Positions 37,088 to 44,850 of a stretch of DNA of 62,368 nucleotides are shown one piece after another. Under the pieces are notes generated by a model. It was not told the DNA's origin. It saw only the letters and a list, made by a program, of their open reading frames with translations, and searched no databases. Position 1 is the stretch's first letter. Each line of letters begins with the position of its first letter. The position numbers and the translations under genes are program-made. The stretch is from Xanthomonas boreopolis (lineage in GTDB: Bacteria; Pseudomonadota; Gammaproteobacteria; Xanthomonadales; Xanthomonadaceae). The DNA lies in NCBI GenBank assembly GCA_014654535.1, contig BNBA01000027.1, positions 1 to 62,368 of the forward strand, written 5' to 3'.

Positions 37088-38560
37088 ATGAACGATCGCA
37101 CCCAAACCCTCTCCATCGGCGAGAAAGTCGGCTACAGCCTGGGCGACCTGGCCGCCAACCTGATCTTCCAGACCCTGGTCACCTTCCTGGCGTTCTTCTA
37201 CACCGACGTCTACCGGATACCCGCCGGTACCGCCGCCAGCATCATCTTCGTGGTGGGCCTGCTGGGCGCGTTCGTGTTCACGCCGCTGATCGGCCTCGTC
37301 GCCGACCGCACCCGCAGCCGCTGGGGCAAGTTCCGCCCCTGGCTGCTATGGACGGCGCTGCCGTTCGGCGCGCTGTCGCTGCTCGCGTTCTCGACGCCGT
37401 CGCTGGGCGAGACCGGCAAGGTGGTCTACGCGCTGGCCACCTACACGCTGCTGATGCTGGTGTACGTGGCCAACAACCTGCCATACGCCGCCCTCAGCGG
37501 CGTGCTCACCGGCAACATGGCCCAGCGCAACAGCCTGTCCTCGTACCGCTTCGTCGCGGTGATGATCGCGCAGTTCATCATCCAGGTGCTGCTGCTGCCG
37601 CTGGTGCTGATCCTGGGCGGCGGCGACAAGGCCAAGGGATTCGAACACACCATGGCGCTGTTCGCGGCGATAGGCACGGTGTTCTTCCTGATCACCTTCT
37701 TCTCCACCCGCGAGCGCATCGTGCCGCGCCCGGAGCAAACGTCCTCGGTGCGCCAGGACCTGCTCGACCTGGCCGGCAACGGGCCGTGGCGGGTGATGCT
37801 CGCGCTCACCGTGCTGGTGTTCGTCACGCTCGCCCTGAAGGGCGGCATGTACGTCTACTACTTCAAGTACTACCTCGATCCGCAGGCGCTCGCCGGCTTC
37901 ATCGACCAGGTGGGCCTCCACCGACTGATCGCCGGCATCGACGCCATGCTCACCGGCATGGGCCTGGAGAGCCTGCACTGGCCCGAAGACCCGGCGACCT
38001 CGGCGTTCAGCCTGTTCAGCGCCGCCGGCATCATCTTCATGATCGTCGGCATCGGCTTCTCCAAGCCGCTGGCCGACCGCTTCAGCAAGCGCAACGTGTT
38101 CGCCGGCGCCTTGCTGCTGGCCACGCTGTGCCTGCTGGCGTTCTGGTTCTTCACCCCGCAGGCGATCTGGGCGGTGGTGTTCGCCTACATCCTGCACGGC
38201 TTCTTCTACGGCATCACCACGCCCTTGCTGTGGGCGATGATCGCCGACGTCGCCGACTATTCGGAATGGAAGACCGGCCGCCGCGCCACCGCGATCATCT
38301 TCTCGGCGATGCTGTGCGGGCTCAAGGTCGGCCTCAGCATCGGCGGCGCGCTGGTCGCCGCCATCCTCGCCAGCTACGGCTACGACGCCGCCGCGCCGGT
38401 GCAGTCGCCGCAGGTGGCGCACGGCATCCGCCTGACGGTCAGCCTCTACAGCGCCGTGCCCTTCCTCGCCGGCATCGCCCTGCTGGCCCTGTACCGCATC
38501 GACAAGCGGATGGAAAGCCGCATCGAACAGGAACTGGACGCACGCCGCGCCACCGCTTGA
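37088..38560 (+). CDS. GPH-family sugar:cation symporter (xyloside transporter type)
   Basis: A 490-residue MFS protein with about 12 helices. Glycoside-pentoside-hexuronide motifs are present: GYSLGDLAANLIFQTLVTFL at the N-terminus, GLVADRTRSRWGKFRPWLLW in loop 2-3, and MIADVADYSEWKTGRRATAI. Relatives such as XynB/XylP take up xylosides or melibiose. Followed by a signal-less GH43, it probably brings xylobiose or short xylo-oligosaccharides into the cytoplasm. The start is 64 nt after the receptor stop. Confidence 0.88.
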   Translation: MNDRTQTLSIGEKVGYSLGDLAANLIFQTLVTFLAFFYTDVYRIPAGTAASIIFVVGLLGAFVFTPLIGLVADRTRSRWGKFRPWLLWTALPFGALSLLAFSTPSLGETGKVVYALATYTLLMLVYVANNLPYAALSGVLTGNMAQRNSLSSYRFVAVMIAQFIIQVLLLPLVLILGGGDKAKGFEHTMALFAAIGTVFFLITFFSTRERIVPRPEQTSSVRQDLLDLAGNGPWRVMLALTVLVFVTLALKGGMYVYYFKYYLDPQALAGFIDQVGLHRLIAGIDAMLTGMGLESLHWPEDPATSAFSLFSAAGIIFMIVGIGFSKPLADRFSKRNVFAGALLLATLCLLAFWFFTPQAIWAVVFAYILHGFFYGITTPLLWAMIADVADYSEWKTGRRATAIIFSAMLCGLKVGLSIGGALVAAILASYGYDAAAPVQSPQVAHGIRLTVSLYSAVPFLAGIALLALYRIDKRMESRIEQELDARRATA

Positions 38561-38583
38561 TCCTCCCACCACCGCACGCCCCC

Positions 38584-39600
38584 ATGAGCGAACCACTCGA
38601 TCCCGAACGCCTGAAAGCCCTCAATGCCAGCGCCCTGTCGCCGCCGCTGGTGACCCACATCCATACCGCCGATCCCTCCGCGCACGTGTTCGAGGGACGG
38701 GTCTACGTCTATCCGTCGCACGACATCGAGCGCGGGGTCGGCTTCAACGACAACGGCGATCACTTCATGATGGAGGACTACCACGTCTTCCGGCAGGACT
38801 CGCCGGAAAGCGAAGCCGTCGATTGCGGCGTGGCCCTGCACCTGGACCAGGTGCCGTGGGCGCACCGGCAGATGTGGGCGCCGGACGCGGCGGAGAAGGA
38901 CGGCACCTACTACCTCTACTTCCCGGCCAAGCGCGAGGACGGCCTGTTCCAGATCGGCGTCGCCAGCGGCCCGCGCCCGGAAGGCCCGTTCGTGCCCGAG
39001 CCGGAACCGATCGCCGGCAGCTATTCGATCGACCCGGCGGTGTTCGCCGACGAGGACGGCGCGTACTACCTGTACTTCGGCGGCCTGTGGGGAGGACAGC
39101 TCCAGCACTACCGCGACAACCGCTACGACCCGGCGCTTGCCGAGCCGGCCGCCGACGAGCCGGCGCTCGGCCCGCGCGTGGGCCGCCTCGCCGACGACAT
39201 GAAGCGGTTCGCCGAGCCGCCGCGCGAGGTGCTCATCCTCGACGAGCACGGGCAGCCGCTGCGTGCCGGCGACAACGCCCGCCGCTATTTCGAGGCGCCG
39301 TGGCTGCATCGCTACAACGGCCGCTATTACCTGTCGTACTCCACCGGCGACACCCATCTATTGTGCTACGCGGTGGGCGACAGCCCGTACGGCCCGTTCA
39401 CCTACAAGGGCGTGCTGCTCACGCCGGTGGTCGGCTGGACCACGCACCACTCCATCCTCGAGTTCGGCGGGCGCTGGTGGCTCTACTACCACGACTCGAT
39501 CCTGTCCGGCGGGCTGACCCACCTGCGCAACGTCAAGGTCGCCGAGATCTTCTACGAAGAGGACGGCAGCATCCGTACCCTGCATCCGTACGGCGGCTGA
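38584..39600 (+). CDS. gly43F: Cytoplasmic GH43 beta-xylosidase/arabinofuranosidase
   Basis: 338 residues, no signal peptide. A GH43 five-bladed propeller with D30 (HTADPSAHVF), D150 (SIDPAVFAD) and E237 (YFEAPWLHRY) as the three catalytic acids. GYGxxSHD-type start motifs (YVYPSHDIE) place it near subfamily 1. It likely splits xylobiose or arabinosylated dimers imported by the preceding transporter. It starts 23 nt after that gene. The symbol follows the Xanthomonas locus from memory. Confidence 0.88.
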   Translation: MSEPLDPERLKALNASALSPPLVTHIHTADPSAHVFEGRVYVYPSHDIERGVGFNDNGDHFMMEDYHVFRQDSPESEAVDCGVALHLDQVPWAHRQMWAPDAAEKDGTYYLYFPAKREDGLFQIGVASGPRPEGPFVPEPEPIAGSYSIDPAVFADEDGAYYLYFGGLWGGQLQHYRDNRYDPALAEPAADEPALGPRVGRLADDMKRFAEPPREVLILDEHGQPLRAGDNARRYFEAPWLHRYNGRYYLSYSTGDTHLLCYAVGDSPYGPFTYKGVLLTPVVGWTTHHSILEFGGRWWLYYHDSILSGGLTHLRNVKVAEIFYEEDGSIRTLHPYGG

Positions 39601-39605
39601 GACCG

Positions 39606-40427
39606 ATGCACGTCGACATCGCCCAGCGCGCGCTCCCTCCCGGCGCGCTGCTGGAGCTCCGCCACGGATCGATCGCCGTCGAGGTGGCGCCCGAGGCCGG
39701 TGGGCGCATCGCCCAGGTCCACCGCCACGGCACGCCGTGGCTGGTCGGCCACGACGAGGGCAACGCCGCCGCCATCGCCTGGGGCTGCTATCCGATGCTG
39801 CCGTGGGCCGGGCGCATCCGCCACGGCGCGTTCCGCTTCGACGGTCACGACTATCGGCTGCCGCGTACCTTCGGCGCGCATGCGATCCATGGCGTCGGCT
39901 TCCTGCGGCCATGGCGGGTCGAGTCGCACACGGCGGCGCGGTGCCGCCTGTCGCTGGCGCTGCCGGAGGACGAGCAGTGGCCGTTCGGCGGCGTGGCCAC
40001 GCAGGTCATGGAACTGCACGACGACGGCCTGCTGCTCACGATGTCGATGCAGGCCGTGCAGCGCGCGATGCCGCTGCCGGTGATCGGGTGGCACCCCTGG
40101 TTCCGCAAGCCGGATCGCCTGGATTTCGTGCCCGAGGCCATGTATCCGCGCGACCGCGAAGGCCTTGCCACGCGGCCGCCCGTGGCGCCCTCCGCGGGCC
40201 CCTGGGACGACTGCTTCATCCATCCCGGCCCGGTCCGCCTCCACCGCGGCGGCGACGAACTGGTCCTCGGTTCCGATTGCCGGCACTGGGTGGTCTACGA
40301 CGAGCCCGGCCATGCCACCTGCGTGGAACCGCAGACCGGCCCGCCGGACGCCTTCAACCTGCAACCGGACGCGCGCCTGCTGCCGGGGCAATCGGTCCAG
40401 GCCTGGTTCCGCTGGCAGTGGCGGTGA
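39606..40427 (+). CDS. Aldose 1-epimerase (GalM-type mutarotase)
   Basis: 273 residues of the galactose mutarotase-like fold. It has GCYPMLPWAGRIRHG near the start, the catalytic-type histidines in HAIHGVGF and GWHPWF, and the late glutamate in CVEPQTGPPDAFN. It interconverts sugar anomers, here probably xylose or arabinose released by the GH43, feeding xylose isomerase. It begins 5 nt after the GH43 stop and is the last gene of the operon. Confidence 0.87.
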   Translation: MHVDIAQRALPPGALLELRHGSIAVEVAPEAGGRIAQVHRHGTPWLVGHDEGNAAAIAWGCYPMLPWAGRIRHGAFRFDGHDYRLPRTFGAHAIHGVGFLRPWRVESHTAARCRLSLALPEDEQWPFGGVATQVMELHDDGLLLTMSMQAVQRAMPLPVIGWHPWFRKPDRLDFVPEAMYPRDREGLATRPPVAPSAGPWDDCFIHPGPVRLHRGGDELVLGSDCRHWVVYDEPGHATCVEPQTGPPDAFNLQPDARLLPGQSVQAWFRWQWR

Positions 40428-40459
40428 CGGCGTCCGCGGCAGGTGTGTATGCTCGCCGC

Positions 40460-40666
40460 GTGGAGACCCTGACCCCCGCCGACATCGCCGAACGCGTCGC
40501 CCGGTTGCGGATCGAACACCGCGAACTGGACGCGCACATCGCCGCGATGATCGAGGACGCGCAGTCCGACGAACTGGCGATCAAGCGGCTGAAGAAGCGC
40601 AAGCTGCAGCTCAAGGACTGCATCGCGCGCCTGGAGAGCATGCTGATCCCGGACGAGCCGGCCTGA
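40460..40666 (+). CDS. ydcH: YdcH-family (DUF465) small protein
   Basis: 68 residues, all helical: LRIEHRELDAHIAAMIED then ELAIKRLKKRKLQLKDCIAR, the DUF465 signature. Function unknown; these are short coiled-coil proteins common in Proteobacteria. The GTG start at 40460 gives METLTPADIAERV; it lies 32 nt after the epimerase stop. It is probably not part of xylan metabolism. Confidence 0.82.
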   Translation: METLTPADIAERVARLRIEHRELDAHIAAMIEDAQSDELAIKRLKKRKLQLKDCIARLESMLIPDEPA

Positions 40667-40705
40667 AGGCGCCGGCAACGCCCGTATGGGATCGCGTATA
40701 CCGGA

Positions 40706-40860
40706 TCAATCCTCGTCGCCGCCAGCCAGCATCGCGCGAACGCCATCTTCCAGCGGCCACGGATGCCGGCCGGCAAGCCGGCCACCTTGACGGGATCGAA
40801 GGTCCCCAAGCAGTTGTGGACCAGGATGTTGCGGAAACCGCTGGTCTCGCGCCGGCGAAT
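40706..40860 (-). pseudogene. HepT-like (DUF86) C-terminal remnant, frameshifted
   Basis: In one minus-strand frame there is RETSGFRNILVHNCLGTFDP, the RNxLVHxY-type HEPN motif with cysteine in place of tyrosine. The continuation PLEDGVRAMLAGGDED-stop is found in a second frame, so the two pieces are joined only by a shift near 40760. No start, N-terminal helices or partner nucleotidyltransferase are visible. It looks like the decayed tail of a HepT toxin gene. Confidence 0.55.
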
Positions 40861-40866
40861 GCGCGG

Positions 40867-40995
40867 GAACCGCCGAATGGCGGCCCGGCCTGCAACTGCC
40901 GTCCTTCCTGGAGCGCAGATCGCCCAACAGCATGGCGGCGTCCTCTCGTGCGCGGCCCTTGCGCCGCGCCATCCCACCCCGACCTCCGCAGGGCC
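40867..40995. other. Rest of the gap between ydcH and plsB
   Basis: Together with the HepT remnant this makes a 329-nt stretch without an intact gene. The right part shows no hairpin with a T-run, no promoter-like AT-rich tract and no further homology I can recognise. Confidence 0.4.
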
Positions 40996-43659
40996 TCAGT
41001 CGACCGACGCGCCGGTCGTTTCCGTCTCCACCTTCGCCGCCGCCGGGCTCACCCGCTCGATGGTGTGCCGCAGCTCGCGGCCTAAGATGAACTTGGCGTC
41101 CTTTGCCCACGCGTCCAGGCGCTCGTCGAACACCAGCTTGCTGTTCTCGTCCGGCCACACCAGCTTCAGCTCGCGCAGCTTCTGGATGAATCCGCGGAAC
41201 AGCGCCTTGTCGAAGAACTCCGGCGCCGCCGGCGCGTACAGCAGGCTCAAGCGCTGCGCGGCCTGCTGGCACAGGCTCTCCAGCTCGGCGGCGCCGAGCG
41301 TGCCGGGCCCGTTCTTGGCCAGCACCGAGATGGTGATGTAGTAGCGCTCGAACGCCTGCTGCAGCGAGTGGCCGATGGCGCGCAGCCGGAACACCTCGTC
41401 GGTCTGCCCGGTGTTGCGCGCGAGCAGGCCGTCGCCTTCGTCGTTGACGTGCAGCAGCAGGCCCTCGCGCACGAACACCTCGATGGTGCGGTCGATGCGC
41501 TCGGCGAACTCGTCCTCGCTCCACGGCAGGAACAGCTCGGCCTGCAGGAACGGGTACACCGAGCGCCCCAGCCGCAGCAGGGTACCGCGGTTCATGCGCC
41601 GGTTGTTCTGGAAGCAGCATGCCACCCACGAGGCCGCGGTGAACAGGTGCAGCACGTTGTTGCGGAAATAGCTCAGCAGCACCGCGGTGTCGCCGCTGAC
41701 GCCGAGCACGTCGCCGAGCGGATGCGGCGTGCGCGTGAGCACGGCGATCTCCTCGGCGTGGGCGATGATGCGCTCGGGCGAATGCGGGGTGACCGTGACC
41801 CGGTCCGAGTACGGCAGCTCGGCCAGCAGCTTCTTGCACAGCTCGATCTGCGCGATCAGGTCGACCTCGCCCATCGCATGCTTGGGCGTGGACAGCAGCG
41901 CCAGCGCCAGCAGGTTGATCGGGTTGACGTCGGCGGCGCCGTTGACGTGCACCTGGATCCGCTGGGCCAGCGTGTCGACGGCGCGCGCCAGCCATGCCGG
42001 CTTCTCCTCCTCGGAGACCGGCTGGCCGTTCCACTGCGGCGCCTGCTCGGCCAGCACGTCGTCCAGCGCGATCGGCTCGCCGAAGTTCACCACCACCTGG
42101 CCGTAGTTCTGCTTGAGCACCTTGGGGATGCCCCACAGCAGCGCCCAGATCGACTCCTTCTCCTTCGGCCGGCCGGACAATTCGTCCAGGTAGCTGCGGC
42201 CTTCCATCAGCTTCTCGTAGCCGATGTAGACCGGCTGGAACAGCACCGGGCGCCGCTGCTGGCGCAGGTAGGCGCGCACCGTCATCGCGATCGATCCGCC
42301 CTTGGGCTGGAGCAGCCGGCCGGTGCGCGAGCGCCCGCCCTCGATGAAGTACTCGATCGAGTAGCCGCCCGACACCAGCTGTGCCATGTACTCGCGGAAG
42401 ACCGCCGAGTACAGCGCGTTGCCCTTGAAGGTGCGCCGCGCGAAGAAGGCGCCGCCCTTGCGCAGCAGCGTGCCGACCACCGGCAGGTTGAGGTTGACGC
42501 CGGCGAAGATGTGCGGCGGCACGATGCCGCGTTCGTACAGCAGGTACGACAGCAGCAGGTAGTCCATGTGGCTGCGGTGGCTGGGCACGTACACGATCTC
42601 GTAGCCCGGCGCGGCCTGCTTGAACTTGTCCAGGTGGTGCACCAGCACGCCGGCGTAGATCCGGTTCCAGACGTGGCTGAGCAGGAAGCTGGCCGAGCGC
42701 ACCACCGGGCTGGAGTAGTCCGCCGCGATCTCCCAGGCATAGGCCTGGGCCTTGCGCCAGGCATCGACCGGCTTGCTGTTGTCGCGCTTGGCCTGCGCGG
42801 CGATCGCCTCGCGCACCGGCTCGGCCGCCAGCACCTGGTCCACGAGCGTGCGGCGGGTCGACAGGTCGGGCCCGATCACCGCCTCGCGGATGCGGCGGAA
42901 GTGGGTGCGCAGCACGCGTTGCAGCTTGCGCAGCGTGCGCTCGGGTTGCAGGCCCTCGTCCACGGTCTGGCGCAGCGAGATCGGCGGCGAGAAGCGGACG
43001 ATGGTGGTGCGGCCGTTGAGCAGCACCGCCAGCAGGCGGCGGAAGCGGCCGACCAGCGCCCAGTTCTCCGAGAACAGCACCGCGAACCAGCCGCTCTGCC
43101 GGTCCGGGGCGCGGCCGACGAAGATCGACACCGGCACCAGGTGCACGTCCAGGTCGGGCCGGGTGCGGTGCGCCTGCAGCAGCTTGGCGAGCGAATCGGA
43201 GTGGGTCCTGGCGCCGCGCTGCTCGGGGATCAGCGAATTGCTGGAACTGCGCCGCGACAGCGCCAGGTAGGCGCGCTTGCGCTGCAACGGGTCGCCGGGC
43301 AGCGGCACCAGCGGCGACGGCAGCCCGGCCTGGCGGCAGGCCTTGTCGAGGATCAGCGCGTTGGACAGGCCATAGTCCTCCAGCACGTACACGACCGGGC
43401 GGCCATCGTTGTACTGGCCCGGCTGCTCCGGCTCGATGGTCAGCTCCAGCCAGGGCTCGGCCAGCCGGCCGAGCAGGCGCGCCCACAACGGGCGGCGCTC
43501 GCTCTTCTGCGGCGCGACGGCCGGTACCGGCGCGGTCGCGGCCGGGAGCGGATCGGAGGTGGGCGCGGGCTCGGCGGCGGTCGAGGCGTCCTGCGGCGCC
43601 GACGTGGCCGGACGCTCGTCCGGGAAGGGCAACGGATTCTGTTCTGGCATCGGCGGCAT
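40996..43659 (-). CDS. plsB: Glycerol-3-phosphate 1-O-acyltransferase
   Basis: 887 residues, the long PlsB type. Acyltransferase block I is VYVPSHRSHMDYLLLSYLL (HX4D), block III FIEGGRSRTGR and block IV PVYIGYEKL. It acylates sn-glycerol 3-phosphate at the inner membrane, the first step of phospholipid synthesis. The N-terminus begins with a Pro/Ala-rich segment. ATG 43659 overlaps the upstream stop as TAATG, so translation is coupled; ATG 43650 (MPEQNPL) is the alternative. Confidence 0.95.
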   Translation of the reverse strand: MPPMPEQNPLPFPDERPATSAPQDASTAAEPAPTSDPLPAATAPVPAVAPQKSERRPLWARLLGRLAEPWLELTIEPEQPGQYNDGRPVVYVLEDYGLSNALILDKACRQAGLPSPLVPLPGDPLQRKRAYLALSRRSSSNSLIPEQRGARTHSDSLAKLLQAHRTRPDLDVHLVPVSIFVGRAPDRQSGWFAVLFSENWALVGRFRRLLAVLLNGRTTIVRFSPPISLRQTVDEGLQPERTLRKLQRVLRTHFRRIREAVIGPDLSTRRTLVDQVLAAEPVREAIAAQAKRDNSKPVDAWRKAQAYAWEIAADYSSPVVRSASFLLSHVWNRIYAGVLVHHLDKFKQAAPGYEIVYVPSHRSHMDYLLLSYLLYERGIVPPHIFAGVNLNLPVVGTLLRKGGAFFARRTFKGNALYSAVFREYMAQLVSGGYSIEYFIEGGRSRTGRLLQPKGGSIAMTVRAYLRQQRRPVLFQPVYIGYEKLMEGRSYLDELSGRPKEKESIWALLWGIPKVLKQNYGQVVVNFGEPIALDDVLAEQAPQWNGQPVSEEEKPAWLARAVDTLAQRIQVHVNGAADVNPINLLALALLSTPKHAMGEVDLIAQIELCKKLLAELPYSDRVTVTPHSPERIIAHAEEIAVLTRTPHPLGDVLGVSGDTAVLLSYFRNNVLHLFTAASWVACCFQNNRRMNRGTLLRLGRSVYPFLQAELFLPWSEDEFAERIDRTIEVFVREGLLLHVNDEGDGLLARNTGQTDEVFRLRAIGHSLQQAFERYYITISVLAKNGPGTLGAAELESLCQQAAQRLSLLYAPAAPEFFDKALFRGFIQKLRELKLVWPDENSKLVFDERLDAWAKDAKFILGRELRHTIERVSPAAAKVETETTGASVD

Positions 43660-44615
43660 TATCGCCCAGCCGTCGGGGCGGTGTCCGGCGGCGACGGCGC
43701 CGGCACCGGGCTGGCCAGCAGCTGCGCGACCTCGTCCTGGGTCTGCCGCAGGTACCAGCGGCCTTCGCGCCGCACCAGGCTGGCGGTGGTGTCGATCTCG
43801 GCGGCGGCCAGCGGATAGTGGATGCGCACCTGCGCCTGGTCGCCCTGTTGGCTGACCAGCCCGCTGCGCAGCTCGTCCAGGGTGGTGTCCAGCGGCAGGT
43901 CGTAGCGGGCCAGCACGGCCTTGACCGTGGCGAAGAACGGACCGAGCCGGCGCAGGCTTTCCTCCATGCCGGCTTCGCGCAGCGCGGCCTCGCTGCCGAG
44001 GCCGGTCTTGCGCGCGGCCGCGGCCAGCTCGGCGATCGCCTGCCGGGCCAGGCCGCGGTCGGCCAGGGGCGCCGAGGCCGCCCATTGGCTGAGCGCGGTC
44101 ACCAGTTGCACGTAATGGCCCCGCTGCTCCGGGCTGTAGCTGCCCTGGTTGCGCAGGTACTGCACGCCGAACATGCCCAGCGACTGCGCCGCCTCGCGGA
44201 TCCCGGCGGCCTGGCCGGCGAACTGCTGGTCGAAGGACTTCTGCAGGGTCTTCTCGGCGTCCGGCCGCGACAGTGCGGCCAGCAATGCCGGCAGTTCGTC
44301 CGACAGCGGCAGTTCAGTCAACGGCCAGCGGCTGCGGCCTTCGCGCCAGGCGGTCTCCAGCTGGCCGTACTGGGCCGGGGTCACCATGGTCTTGGCATAG
44401 GCGACGAGATCGTTGTTGCGCAGGTGCACCACGAACTGGTGCACGGCCGCGGACGGCGCCGCGTCGGCGCCGGGCAGGGGCTCGGCGGAATGCCGGTTGC
44501 ACCCCGCCCCCAGCACGGCGGCGGCCAGCAGCAGCCAGGGCAGCAGGGACGGCGGGCGGAGCCGGGCAAGCGAAGGCGGCATGGGCGGTTTCGATTTCCC
44601 CGATCGATCCGCCAT
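43659..44615 (-). CDS. Lipoprotein of unknown function coupled to plsB
   Basis: 318 residues with a signal sequence and lipobox (WLLLAAAVLGAGC), so probably anchored in a membrane facing the periplasm. The body is alpha-helical with no motif I recognise (TLQKSFDQQFAGQAAGIREA, YDLPLDTTLDELRSGLV) and ends with a strand-rich NTF2-like segment (VRIHYPLAAAEIDTTASLVR). An alternative start is ATG 44582. The TAATG junction with plsB implies shared expression. Confidence 0.75.
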   Translation of the reverse strand: MADRSGKSKPPMPPSLARLRPPSLLPWLLLAAAVLGAGCNRHSAEPLPGADAAPSAAVHQFVVHLRNNDLVAYAKTMVTPAQYGQLETAWREGRSRWPLTELPLSDELPALLAALSRPDAEKTLQKSFDQQFAGQAAGIREAAQSLGMFGVQYLRNQGSYSPEQRGHYVQLVTALSQWAASAPLADRGLARQAIAELAAAARKTGLGSEAALREAGMEESLRRLGPFFATVKAVLARYDLPLDTTLDELRSGLVSQQGDQAQVRIHYPLAAAEIDTTASLVRREGRWYLRQTQDEVAQLLASPVPAPSPPDTAPTAGR

Positions 44616-44775
44616 CTTGCGGGTTGGTGATGACCGCGGCAAGGCAACGCCCGGACCGGCGCTGCGGCCCTTGTCCCGCGCTGTCTCCGCCGCGGACAAA
44701 TGTGGACAGGCATGTCCGCGCATGCCCAAGTGTTTCATTCCCATGGCATGCCCCGGCGAATATTGCAGTGCATCA

Positions 44776-44789
44776 TGTAAACGCTTGCA
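44776..44789. promoter_or_regulatory. LacI-type operator TGTAAACGCTTGCA
   Basis: A near-perfect palindrome with a central CG, of the classic LacI/CRE form (TGTAARCGYTTRCA). It lies 62 nt before the start of the discoidin-domain protein gene and 161 nt before the divergent lipoprotein/plsB pair. The LacI gene two positions downstream is the obvious candidate regulator. It differs from the TAGCGYTA boxes of the xylan locus, implying separate control. Confidence 0.65.
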
Positions 44790-44850
44790 GTTCCTGATAG
44801 CGTGCGCGCCGCCTCATTTCCGGGGCCTCGGTGGAGAGCGAGGGCGGGGA

